In this document: piece by piece, positions 46,050-54,900 of the stretch
How positions within the stretch are numbered: position 1 is the first letter of the stretch
Layout: every line of letters starts with the position of its first letter
Assembly: GCA_964550795.1 (NCBI GenBank)
Contig: CAZKBH010000021.1
Location: 1 to 64,000, forward strand
DNA length: 64,000 nucleotides
Origin: M3007 sp964550795
GTDB taxonomy: Bacteria > Bacteroidota > Bacteroidia > Chitinophagales > Saprospiraceae
Reading direction: 5' to 3'
The notes under the pieces: generated by a model
What the model was told of the DNA's origin: nothing
Seen by the model: the letters and a program-made list of their open reading frames with translations, nothing else
Databases searched by the model: none
Program-made: the position numbers and the translations under genes

Positions 46050-46955
46050 ATGTTCAGAATGATGCTTTTAGGAATGGTTTTGCTGTGCTTTTGCGCTACT
46101 GCGCAGGGTCAAAATGCCACGAACCCCTTCGAGCTTTGGCACCGTTTGCCCAAAGAGGCTTCGATTGCTATGGACGGGTCACTCGTTTCGACCAATCCTT
46201 TTGATGTGGTGCCGCATCGCGCGCCCGTGGCCAGCGTGTCAGCAGCCGCCGCAGAGACTGCGGTATTCAAACCATTTGCGGTCTTGCCCCGGGGCGGCGG
46301 ATTGTCTGGAACGGTGTTGGCGGCTTTGTTGCTGACGGCTTTTGCGTTCCTTACTTTTTCGGTGGCTGCCAATCGGAGTGCGGTAAGCAAGGCCTGGGGT
46401 GGATTTTTGAGCGACAACGGATTTTCTGTGGCACAACGGGAAGCTTCGGGATTTGTGGGCACAACCCCTTATTATTTGCTCTACGCCAATTTTTTGTTCA
46501 ATGCCGGCATTTTTATCTTCCTCGTCACGCGGGTATTTCATGGTGACACGTTCAACAACCTTTACTTTCTGCTGTTTTGCCTGGGCGCGGCAGTCGTTTC
46601 GTTTTCATCCAAACATTGGATGCTGGGGGTTTTGCGGAGCTTGTTTCCCGTGGAAGCAGAGGTACGGAAGTACAATTTCCTCATCATTATCTTCAACTGC
46701 GTGCTCGGGCTTTTTCTGGTCCCGTTCAACCTGTTGATTGCTTTTTCGGCCAAATCTGGCATGGAACAGTTGCTTTTGGTCTCCTGGATGCTTGGTTTGG
46801 TGGCCATTTTTTACGCGTATAGAAGCATTCGAGCCGGTGCAATTGGCGGTAAATTTTTGTCGCAAAGCCCTTTTCACTTTTTGTTGTACCTTTGCGCCGT
46901 CGAGATTGCCCCAGTACTATTTTTAGTGAAACTAGCCATGATGCAAACACCGTAA
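46050..46955 (+). CDS. DUF4271 membrane protein
   Basis: A 301-residue protein with a signal-like N-terminus, a low-complexity region to about residue 85, and then the DUF4271 core of about six membrane helices (TVLAALLLTAFAFLTFSVAA; YLLYANFLFNAGIFIFLVTR; FHFLLYLCAVEIAPVLFLVK). Function is unknown. In Bacteroidota the family is commonly found directly upstream of hemD, as here (100 nt spacing), so a link to tetrapyrrole or respiration supply is possible. Confidence 0.85.
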   Translation: MFRMMLLGMVLLCFCATAQGQNATNPFELWHRLPKEASIAMDGSLVSTNPFDVVPHRAPVASVSAAAAETAVFKPFAVLPRGGGLSGTVLAALLLTAFAFLTFSVAANRSAVSKAWGGFLSDNGFSVAQREASGFVGTTPYYLLYANFLFNAGIFIFLVTRVFHGDTFNNLYFLLFCLGAAVVSFSSKHWMLGVLRSLFPVEAEVRKYNFLIIIFNCVLGLFLVPFNLLIAFSAKSGMEQLLLVSWMLGLVAIFYAYRSIRAGAIGGKFLSQSPFHFLLYLCAVEIAPVLFLVKLAMMQTP

Positions 46956-47055
46956 AAACAGTGGTTTTTCGAGATTTTTTTGCATTTTAATCAGCGTTTT
47001 TCGACCGCGCGCCCGACTCAAACTAACACAAATTTCACACAAAACGCACTCCCGA

Positions 47056-47844
47056 ATGTCTGCAACTGCAACTGCTGCACAAGTTCAGGATTCCACCCCT
47101 TCAAAAGTACACAACATCCTCGTTTCGCAGGGCCAACCAGCCGTGCGAACCGCTTACGACGAGATCGAAAAGCGATTTGGGGTGCACATTGACTTTGTAC
47201 CTTTTGTGGCGGTGGAAGGCCTCACGGAAAAGGAGTATCGCAAGAACCGCGTGTACCCCAACGATTACTCTGCCATACTCTTCACGAGTAAAAATGCAGT
47301 GGACCACTTTTTTCGACTCTGCGGCGAAATGCGCATCAAGATGTCGGATGAAACCAAGTATTTCTGTGCAACAGAAACCATCGCGAACTACCTTCAGAAA
47401 TTCATCAATTTCCGAAAACGTAAGGTATTCAACGGCACAAAGTCTATTCTCGACCTCAAATCGTACATCCTGCGAAACAAGGACGAGAAATATTACCTGC
47501 CTTGCGGCGACCAGGGCAATCCCGACGTGACACGCTTTTTCAAAGACTTGAAAATCGCGGTCCAAGAAGCCGTGATGTATCGGACGGTGAACAACGACCT
47601 GTCAGGCTTGAAAGACATCAAGTACGACATCATTGCGTTCTTCTCGGCCAATGAAATCAAGTCCATGTTTGAGCAATTCCCGGAATTCAAACAGGAAGAC
47701 CGCCGCATCTGCGTTTTTGGCACCGCGGCCCTCAAAGAAGTCACCGAACGGGGCATGAAAGTCAATATTCAAGCCGGCACCCCTGAAGCGCCTTCCATCG
47801 CAGTAGCCTTGGAGAATTATTTGAAGGTGGCGAATAAGAATTGA
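47056..47844 (+). CDS. hemD: uroporphyrinogen-III synthase
   Basis: HemD closes hydroxymethylbilane to uroporphyrinogen III, the branch point of heme and corrinoid synthesis. The 262-residue protein shows the weakly conserved HemD pattern: VHNILVSQGQP, YSAILFTSKNAVDHFF, KYFCATETIANYLQKF, YDIIAFFSANEIKSMFEQF and RRICVFGTAALKEVTERGM. The last 65 codons and the terminator are duplicated 2346 bp downstream (49996-50271) with one base change. Confidence 0.88.
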   Translation: MSATATAAQVQDSTPSKVHNILVSQGQPAVRTAYDEIEKRFGVHIDFVPFVAVEGLTEKEYRKNRVYPNDYSAILFTSKNAVDHFFRLCGEMRIKMSDETKYFCATETIANYLQKFINFRKRKVFNGTKSILDLKSYILRNKDEKYYLPCGDQGNPDVTRFFKDLKIAVQEAVMYRTVNNDLSGLKDIKYDIIAFFSANEIKSMFEQFPEFKQEDRRICVFGTAALKEVTERGMKVNIQAGTPEAPSIAVALENYLKVANKN

Positions 47845-47925
47845 TTTTCAAGCAGTTAGGAAATATTGAAGCGGCCGATTTCACCTGGTGGAATCGGCCG
47901 CTTGCTTTTCGGCTCGCTGCTGGCG
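47650..47925 (+). repeat. 276-bp direct repeat, copy 1 (hemD 3' end plus terminator)
   Basis: Matches 49996-50271 at 275 of 276 positions (the difference is 47685 A versus 50031 T). It covers the last 65 codons of hemD and the terminator. Beyond 47925 the copies diverge, then share a patch around GGCTCTGCCGTGTGCCTATT. Confidence 0.9.
47869..47903 (+). terminator. hemD terminator hairpin
   Basis: Stem AAGCGGCCGATT with AATCGGCCGCTT, 11-nt loop, 25 nt after the hemD stop. It is part of the duplicated segment, so an identical hairpin sits at 50215-50249. Confidence 0.7.
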
Positions 47926-48395
47926 TGGGGCACACGCTGGTGCACGTCCACACGCTGCCGTATGGCAAACGCTGGGGAACGGCATACGCTGGGGCACGGC
48001 TCTGCCGTGTGCCTATTATTCCGTCGGCTCTGCCGACAAGTCGGTCGGTGTCTTCCCGATCTCTGTTAGCGAAAACACAGGCGCATTGACAGGGAAAACC
48101 TCAAGTTGCAGAATGTTAAAGTTTTTGTGCCCATAGTTCCAACAAGAAATATTTAGCATATATTGCTATCCATTTTGAAATAGACGCTTATTCTGGTTGA
48201 ATTAGCATTTAAACCGATGAAGTATAGCCAACACAGCGTAGTTTTGAACACAACAAGATCATAGTCATCTCAAAATCAGGCATTTGCCTCACTAAAATCA
48301 TCAAAATCACAAGAATCATAGTATAACAATCGCTCAATATATAGATTATTGCTTTAACGGTATTTGATAGATTTTTTAACTTGTATCAATATTAT
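47926..48395. other. gene-free spacer, GC-rich then strongly AT-rich
   Basis: 47926-48060 contains a degenerate version of the repeat found complete at 50314-50423. From about 48080 base composition changes to AT-rich, with low-complexity AAAATCATCAAAATCACAAG sequence near 48290. A 15-codon frame (MKNLIFLRQAFSLPP) starts at 48396 and its stop overlaps the next gene's ATG. No gene is supported. Confidence 0.5.
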
Positions 48396-48439
48396 ATGAA
48401 AAATTTGATTTTTCTCCGCCAGGCATTTTCCCTCCCGCC

Positions 48440-49936
48440 ATGACAAAATTGCTCGCCACCCTCGCCTTTTTTTTTCCCGCTTTACTCGCTGCCCAGAAAT
48501 ATGACCACCAGTGGCCCTTCGGGTATGGAACCAACTTGCCCTTACAGTTTGGCATTAGCATTCTGGACTTCAATGGGGGACAGGTCTCCGTCGCGCCGTT
48601 TGCGCAAAACATGGCGGAAATTGGAACAACTGGAAGTTTCATCTGTGACAAGGAGGGGCAGCTCATGCTCATGACCAACAACTGCGCCGTCTTCGACCGA
48701 AACTTTCAGGTCATCGAAGGAGGGGGGGGGCTTACACCTGGTATTACCCACGATGTTTATTGCCCAACGGGATATTATCCCGCGAACCAGTCTGCCCTTT
48801 TTTTGCCAGCACTGGATAACGACTCCATCACATACCTGCTCCATAAGGACACCGAGGTTTCTGATGTGCTCCAAAGTGCTGTTTCCAAAAACCTCTACCT
48901 ATCCGTCATCGTCAAAAAAACAAATGGTACGTTTAGGCTCAAGGAAAAAAGGACATTGTTTGCCAGCAATATGGTCACCAACCGCCTCAACGCCTGTTTG
49001 AGTGCCGACGGGACGAGGTGGTGGGCTTGGGTGGCGGGCTTCGGGTCTAACACCTTCCACAAGTTCCTCATCGGAGGGCCGGAAACTGTGCAGGGGCCTT
49101 TCCCTCAGCAGATAGGACCTCCCCTGCTTCCCGCCGAGGTGGGCATAGGCCAGGTCGCCTACTCTCACGACGCGCGTACCCTTGGCATTCACAACAAAGC
49201 GCACGGTGCCATGCTCTACGATTTTGACAATGCCACTGGCGAATTATCTAACTATCGGAACTTTATCTATCCAAACCCGAACAATGGCACTGCCGAAGGG
49301 CTAGCCTTTTCCCCCAACGGGCGATTCCTCTACCTCACCGCTGGGCGCGACCTCTTCCAATTGGACTTACATGATTCAGACCCAGTGGCATCCACCGTGC
49401 ACATCGCCCAAGTATCTCTACCCGACGAGACCGGATGGCCCATCGGCGTTGGATACCTACACCCCGGGCCGGATTGCAGGCTCTACGTCAGCCCTGGCAC
49501 TACTACCTTTTACATCCATGTCGTGCACCAGCCAGACGAAAAGGGCACCGACTGTCAGTTTGAGGTCAAGGCCATCAAAACCCCCACACGACTCGCTTTT
49601 GACTTACCCAACCTGCCCATGTACCGCTTTGATGGGGACTGTGATGGCAATATCGGCTGGGGCATCGTCGGTACGCAGGAGCTGGAGGTAACACAGGAGC
49701 CTATGCATGCTTTCCCCAACCCCGCCAGTGACATCGTCACCGTAACCCTTCCAGAAAACCACGGCTGGCAGGCACTCACGGTACACGACATGCTGGGAAG
49801 GGAAGTCGCGCGCATCCAACTGGCAGAAGGGCAACCCTCAACATCCTTCCAGACTGCGGGACTTGCATCGGGCCTTTATTTTATTGCGCCTTTGGGTAAG
49901 AAGGACCAGACCCTTAAACTTGTGGTGAAACATTGA
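48440..49936 (+). CDS. secreted beta-propeller-like protein with T9SS type A signal
   Basis: A 498-residue exported protein. Signal peptide LLATLAFFFPALLAAQ; a repeated beta-blade region (DFNGGQVSVAPFAQNM, RLNACLSADGTRWWAW, AFSPNGRFLYLTAGRDLFQL) that resembles WD40/YVTN-like propellers; then a T9SS type A domain (HAFPNPASDIVTVTLPENHG to TLKLVVKH). I recall this style as a multicopy surface family in Saprospiraceae. Near residue 95 the gene carries a run of nine G (48722-48730). It is the only gene in the 2.35-kb segment bounded by the hemD repeat. Function unknown. Confidence 0.8.
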   Translation: MTKLLATLAFFFPALLAAQKYDHQWPFGYGTNLPLQFGISILDFNGGQVSVAPFAQNMAEIGTTGSFICDKEGQLMLMTNNCAVFDRNFQVIEGGGGLTPGITHDVYCPTGYYPANQSALFLPALDNDSITYLLHKDTEVSDVLQSAVSKNLYLSVIVKKTNGTFRLKEKRTLFASNMVTNRLNACLSADGTRWWAWVAGFGSNTFHKFLIGGPETVQGPFPQQIGPPLLPAEVGIGQVAYSHDARTLGIHNKAHGAMLYDFDNATGELSNYRNFIYPNPNNGTAEGLAFSPNGRFLYLTAGRDLFQLDLHDSDPVASTVHIAQVSLPDETGWPIGVGYLHPGPDCRLYVSPGTTTFYIHVVHQPDEKGTDCQFEVKAIKTPTRLAFDLPNLPMYRFDGDCDGNIGWGIVGTQELEVTQEPMHAFPNPASDIVTVTLPENHGWQALTVHDMLGREVARIQLAEGQPSTSFQTAGLASGLYFIAPLGKKDQTLKLVVKH

Positions 49937-49946
49937 TCACCAGCAC

Positions 49947-49996
49947 TTGTAAACGAGGTGACACCTCCTGCTTCGGAGGTGTCACCTCGTTTACAA
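49947..49996. repeat. 50-bp palindrome at the edge of the hemD duplication
   Basis: Arms of 22 nt (49947-49968, 49975-49996; TTGTAAACGAGGTGACACCT and complement) around TGCTTC. The right arm ends at 49996, exactly where copy 2 of the hemD repeat begins. It follows the T9SS gene stop by 10 nt. Confidence 0.8.
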
Positions 49997-50271
49997 ATGA
50001 AATCAAGTCCATGTTTGAGCAATTCCCGGATTTCAAACAGGAAGACCGCCGCATCTGCGTTTTTGGCACCGCGGCCCTCAAAGAAGTCACCGAACGGGGC
50101 ATGAAAGTCAATATTCAAGCCGGCACCCCTGAAGCGCCTTCCATCGCAGTAGCCTTGGAGAATTATTTGAAGGTGGCGAATAAGAATTGATTTTCAAGCA
50201 GTTAGGAAATATTGAAGCGGCCGATTTCACCTGGTGGAATCGGCCGCTTGCTTTTCGGCTCGCTGCTGGCG
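49996..50271 (+). repeat. 276-bp direct repeat, copy 2 (truncated hemD 3' end)
   Basis: A copy of 47650-47925 with a single substitution (Glu to Asp if read as hemD). The frame NEIKSMFEQFPDFKQEDRR is open but has no start of its own, so it is a dead fragment, not a gene. Confidence 0.9.
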
Positions 50272-50313
50272 CGGGGAAAACGCTGGCGCAAAGTACACGA
50301 TGGAAAACGGAAA

Positions 50314-50423
50314 ACGCTGGCGCAGGGCTCTGCCGTGTGCCTATTATTCCGCCGGCTCTGCCGATAAGTCGGTCGGCGGAACCGACCAAATAGTAGACAC
50401 ACGGCAGAGCCCTGCGCCAGCGT
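50314..50423. repeat. 110-bp element with 26-bp perfect inverted ends
   Basis: ACGCTGGCGCAGGGCTCTGC... (50314-50339) and its exact complement (50398-50423). Inner halves partly pair as well (CCTATTATT with AAATAGTAG). A degenerate copy follows copy 1 of the hemD repeat. MITE-like; no ORF. It lies between the hemD copy and murA. Confidence 0.7.
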
Positions 50424-50517
50424 GTGTAAATAAGTTGAAAAGCCCAGCGTGTGCCTGAAGCCCGGATAGGGGCACATTTTATATACGTCGGAAACGGGCA
50501 CTGCGCTCGTTTACACC

Positions 50518-51834
50518 TCACATCCGCGTAATCTTCGCCCCAATCGCATTCAGCCGGGTATCAATGTGCTGATATCCCCGATCAATTTGATTTACATTGT
50601 GGATGACGCTTTTCCCCTTGGCAGAAAGTGCCGCGATGAGCAGGGCCTGTCCGGCACGGATATCGGGTGAAGTCATCTCGATGCCGCGGAGTGGGTATTT
50701 CCGGTCCAGGCCGATCACAGTGGCGCGGTGCGGATCGCAGAGAATGATCTGCGCGCCCATGTCAATGAGTTTGTCGGTGAAAAACAAGCGACTTTCAAAC
50801 ATCTTTTGGTGCACCAGCACCGAGCCGCGTGCCTGCGTTGCGACGACGAGGATGATAGACATCAAATCGGGGGTAAACCCAGGCCAGGGCGCGTCGTAAA
50901 TGGTGAGAATGGAGCCGTCAATGAAGGTCTGTATCTCGTAGTGCTCCTGCGCTGGAATGTGCAAATCATCCCCTTTGACTTCAATTTGAATGCCCAGGCG
51001 TTCGAAGGTGTGGGGAATGATTCCCAAATGCTTGACTCCCGCGTCTTTGATCGTGATTTCACTTTGGGTCATGGCGGCAAGGCCAATGAACGAACCAATT
51101 TCGATCATGTCGGGCAGACAACGGTGCTCCGTGCCCCCGAGTTTTTCCACGCCTTCAATATGGAGCAAATTGGAGCCTACGCCCTCAATTTTTGCCCCCA
51201 TACGTTGCATCATTCGGCAAAGTTGTTGTACGTAGGGTTCGCAGGCAGCGTTGTAAATGGTCGTTTTTCCCTTGGTCAGCACCGCAGTCATGATCACATT
51301 GGCGGTTCCGGTCACGGAGATTTCGTCCATGTGGAGGTAGCCCCCTTGTAGTCCTCCCTTGGGTTGTTCTACGTAGTAGATATCCTTTTCGTCGTCGTAT
51401 TTGAATTCTGCGCCCAGTTTTTGGAAGCCCAAAAAGTGCGTGTCCAGGCGCCGCCGACCAATTTTGTCGCCGCCTGGTTTGGGCAGGGTCGCCCGTCCGA
51501 AGCGAGCCAACAAGGGCCCGATGAGCATCACAGAACCGCGCAAACGCCCGGCATCTTTCATAAATTCGTCGGAGCGCAGGTAACCAATGTCAATCGTACT
51601 GGCGGAGAAGCGGTAGGTATCGGGTGCAAGTCGTTCGACTGTTACTCCAAACCCGCGCAGGAGTTCGATGAGTTTGTTTACATCGAGAATGTCCGGCACG
51701 TTCGAGATCGTGACCGGCTCGTCGGTGAGCAACACCGCGCTGATGATTTGCAGGGCTTCGTTTTTAGCGCCTTGTGGCTGGAGTTCGCCACGGAGCGATT
51801 GGCCGCCGATGACTTCAAAACTGTCTTGTTGCAT
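50518..51834 (-). CDS. murA: UDP-N-acetylglucosamine 1-carboxyvinyltransferase
   Basis: MurA adds enolpyruvate to UDP-GlcNAc, the first committed peptidoglycan step. The 438-residue protein has the catalytic Lys in QGAKNEALQI (Lys24) and the Glu-Asp segment TIYDAPWPGFTPDLMSI. In the mobile loop the usual Cys (E. coli Cys115) is Asp123: PGGDKIGRRRLDTH. In other bacteria Cys-to-Asp keeps activity and gives fosfomycin resistance. I start at ATG 51834 (MQQDSFEVIGGQ); longer frames only translate the ATGATGGATGA repeat upstream. Confidence 0.95.
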   Translation of the reverse strand: MQQDSFEVIGGQSLRGELQPQGAKNEALQIISAVLLTDEPVTISNVPDILDVNKLIELLRGFGVTVERLAPDTYRFSASTIDIGYLRSDEFMKDAGRLRGSVMLIGPLLARFGRATLPKPGGDKIGRRRLDTHFLGFQKLGAEFKYDDEKDIYYVEQPKGGLQGGYLHMDEISVTGTANVIMTAVLTKGKTTIYNAACEPYVQQLCRMMQRMGAKIEGVGSNLLHIEGVEKLGGTEHRCLPDMIEIGSFIGLAAMTQSEITIKDAGVKHLGIIPHTFERLGIQIEVKGDDLHIPAQEHYEIQTFIDGSILTIYDAPWPGFTPDLMSIILVVATQARGSVLVHQKMFESRLFFTDKLIDMGAQIILCDPHRATVIGLDRKYPLRGIEMTSPDIRAGQALLIAALSAKGKSVIHNVNQIDRGYQHIDTRLNAIGAKITRM

Positions 51835-51877
51835 GAAAATTGGACTGTTTGTGTGGGGTTTTACTTGGAATGGCGGG

Positions 51878-51885
51878 CAAAGGTA
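51878..51885 (-). promoter_or_regulatory. promoter -7 box of murA
   Basis: TACCTTTG on the minus strand, 43 nt before ATG 51834; confirms that the upstream extension is not translated. Confidence 0.5.
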
Positions 51886-51887
51886 GT

Positions 51888-51968
51888 GCGAATGATGGAT
51901 GATGAATGATGGATGATGAATTTCGCGTCTTTTCGAAACATTCATCATTTATCATTCATAATTCATCA
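51888..51968. repeat. ATGATGGATGATGAA inverted array
   Basis: GAATGATGGATGATGAATGA (from about 51890) and, after 20 unique bases, the inverse TTCATCATTTATCATTCATA. A low-complexity inverted array like those at 12847 and 40251, here between dnaE and murA. Confidence 0.65.
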
Positions 51969-51969
51969 T

Positions 51970-54900
51970 TTAGTTTACCCCACATTCCACCCCGAGCAAT
52001 TCCATTGCGGCAATAAATTCATTGCCAACCGTCACTTTTTTGGCCATTGAAGTGAAGGGCAATTTCTCTTTGTTCTGATAATCAATGAGTTCCACGTGTA
52101 AAGTGTGTTTGCCTTTGTGGCTGAGACAAATCTTCTCAAGCTGTTCGATGAACGGTGCGGTGATTTTTTCTACCGGAATTTTGAGTGTGATGGACTGCGT
52201 TTTTTCTTCGCCGATGGTTTCCAGGAGCCGAACGTTTAAAACCTTGAACTCCATCTCGTCGGAATTGTAGCGCTGCTTGTACTCGCCTTCGACATAAACG
52301 GTGGTGCCTTCTTCAAAAAAGGATTTGAACTTGGCATAACTCTCCGAAAACATCGTGATCTCCAAGGATCCCGTGTAATCCTGCAAGGTAAATCGGCCCC
52401 AGCCGGTCCCTTTTTGGCTGATTCGATGTTCTGCTTTGAGCACAAAACCCGCCACATTCACCTTCCGGCCCTTGAAATTTTCAATGTTGGCCAGCGGCGA
52501 AGCGAAGGTTTCCCACTCATAGCGGAAATCGTCGAGCGGGTGACCGCTGAGGTAGATGCCAACGACGTCGCGTTCTTTTTGGAGTTTAAAAATAAGGCCC
52601 CAATCCTCTGCTCTCGGGATTTTCGGCTCGGGAATACTGACGGAATCGGAGAGATCGCCAAACAGGGAATTGACCGACATCAGCTTGTCTTCCTGGTGCG
52701 CCGAACCATATTTGATGAGGTTTTCAATGAAGGTTTCATATTTATCCGTCGGCGCAAAAAACACGCCCCGTGCAATTCCAAAACTATCGAAAGCACCCGC
52801 GTACACGAGATTTTCCATCACTCGTTTGTTGACCACACGAAGACTTACCCGGCGCATAAATTCAAAAATGTCCTTAAACGGGCCTCCTTTTTTGCGTTCT
52901 TCGATGAGAATTTCAACGGCTGCTTCGCCCACCCCTTTCACGGCGCCCATGCCGTATCGGATATCGCCTTTTTTATTGACCGAAAAATTAACGATAGACT
53001 CGTTCACATCAGGACTTTTGACGGCGAGGCCCATGCGCTTACATTCTTCTAGGAAAAAGGTGATTTTTTCAATGTTGCTTTGAGAATGCGTCAACACCGC
53101 CGCCATGTATTCGGATGGGTAGTGCGCTTTCAGGTAAGCCGTCTGGTAGGCCACAAAGGCATAGCAGGTCGAGTGCGATTTGTTGAAAGCGTAGGAGGCG
53201 AAGGCTTCCCAGTCGGTCCAGACTTTTTCGAGGGTTTTGGCGTCGTGGCTGCGGGCGGTTCCACCATCGATGAACTGGCCTTTCATCTTGTCCAGGACTG
53301 CTTTTTGCTTTTTACCCATGGCTTTCCGCAAAACGTCGGCATCACCTTTGGAAAAGCCAGCGAGTTTTTGGGAAAGGAGCATGATCTGTTCTTGGTAGAC
53401 ACAAATGCCGAATGTATCCTTGAGATATTCCTCCATATCCGCCAAATCATACGTCACCGCCTGGCGCCCATGTTTCCGGGCAATAAAATCCGGAATATAT
53501 TCCAGCGGACCCGGACGATACAACGCGTTCATCGCAATCAGGTCGTCAAATTTGTCGGGTTTCAGGTCGCGGAGGTATTTCTGCATGCCCGCACTTTCAA
53601 ACTGGAACGTGCCGTTCGTTTCGCCTTTTTGGTAAAGTTCGTAGGTTTTTTTGTCGTCGAGCGGGATGTCGTCAATGCTGATTTTGACCCCGTGATTTTG
53701 CTCGATGAGGATCAGTGCGTCGCGAATGATGGTGAGGGTTTTGAGACCCAAAAAGTCCATTTTGATTACCCCGGCATCTTCAATAATGGAGCCTTCGTAC
53801 TGCGTGATGAGCAGTTCGGTTTCTTTGGAGGCATAGACCGGGATGATTTCCGTCAGGTCTTTTGGCGCAATGATGATGCCCGCCGCGTGGATGCCGGTGC
53901 CGCGCACGGAGCCTTCCAGGATCATGGCTTCTTTCAAAACCATGCCTTCGGGTGTATTGACGGCGGCTAAATGTTCGCGGAGTTTTTTGGCATTTTCGAT
54001 GTCTTCCGGGCCCAGATTTTCTTTTTCTGCCAGGGAACCTTCGCCGGTAAATGGGGCGGTGAGCACGCGTTTGAGCGAGGTTCCGGGTTTATCGGGGACC
54101 AATTTGGCGAGCGCATTGGCCTGGTCGAGCGGCAAATCGAGTACCCGGGAAACGTCTTTGATAGACATTTTGGCGGCCATCGTGCCGTAGGTCACAATCT
54201 GCGCAACTTGCTGTTTCCCATACTTTTCTACCACATAATCAATGACTTTTTGCCGGCCTTCGTCGTCGAAGTCCGTGTCAATATCGGGCATGGATTTACG
54301 GTCAGGATTCAGGAATCGTTCGAACAGCAACTGGTATTTGATCGGGTCAATGTTCGTGATGCCGATACAATACGCCACCGCGCTGCCCGCCGCTGATCCA
54401 CGTCCCGGGCCAATGAACACCCCGATGTCTTTGCCGTGGTTAATGAAATCGGCCACGATCAGGAAGTAGCCGGCAAACCCCATGGTTTTGACCGTGTGCA
54501 ACTCAAAATTGAGGCGATCTTCGACTTCGGGCGTGATTTCCCGGTACTTTTTCCGGGCACCCTCAAAGGTCAGGTGGCGGAGGTAGTCGTCCTGGGTTTG
54601 AAATTCCTGCGGCACTACAAAATTGGGCAGCAGGATGTCTTTTTTCAGTTTCAGGTGCTCGCATTTATCCACGATTTCCATGGTATTGTCCAATGCCTGC
54701 GGCACGTCTTTGAACAAAGCACCCATTTCGGCCTGCGTTTTGAAATAAAACTGGTCGTTCCAGAACGCAAAACGCCCACCTTTCATCACGGTGCCTTCTT
54801 CCACAAATTCCCGAATGGCGGGCGTGGCTTGTTTTTCGCCGGTGTTCACACAGAGCAGAATATCGTGGGCGTTGGAGTCTTTTTGGTCTACATAATGCGA

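Noticed and set aside
49933..50190. A small gene for an 85-residue protein ending like HemD
   Set aside because: It is the duplicated 3' end of hemD joined to a palindrome-derived N-terminus; it has no promoter or natural start.
51835..51948. A longer MurA N-terminus
   Set aside because: It translates the ATGATGGATGA repeat and lies upstream of the -7 box; the family begins at MQQDSFEVIGG.
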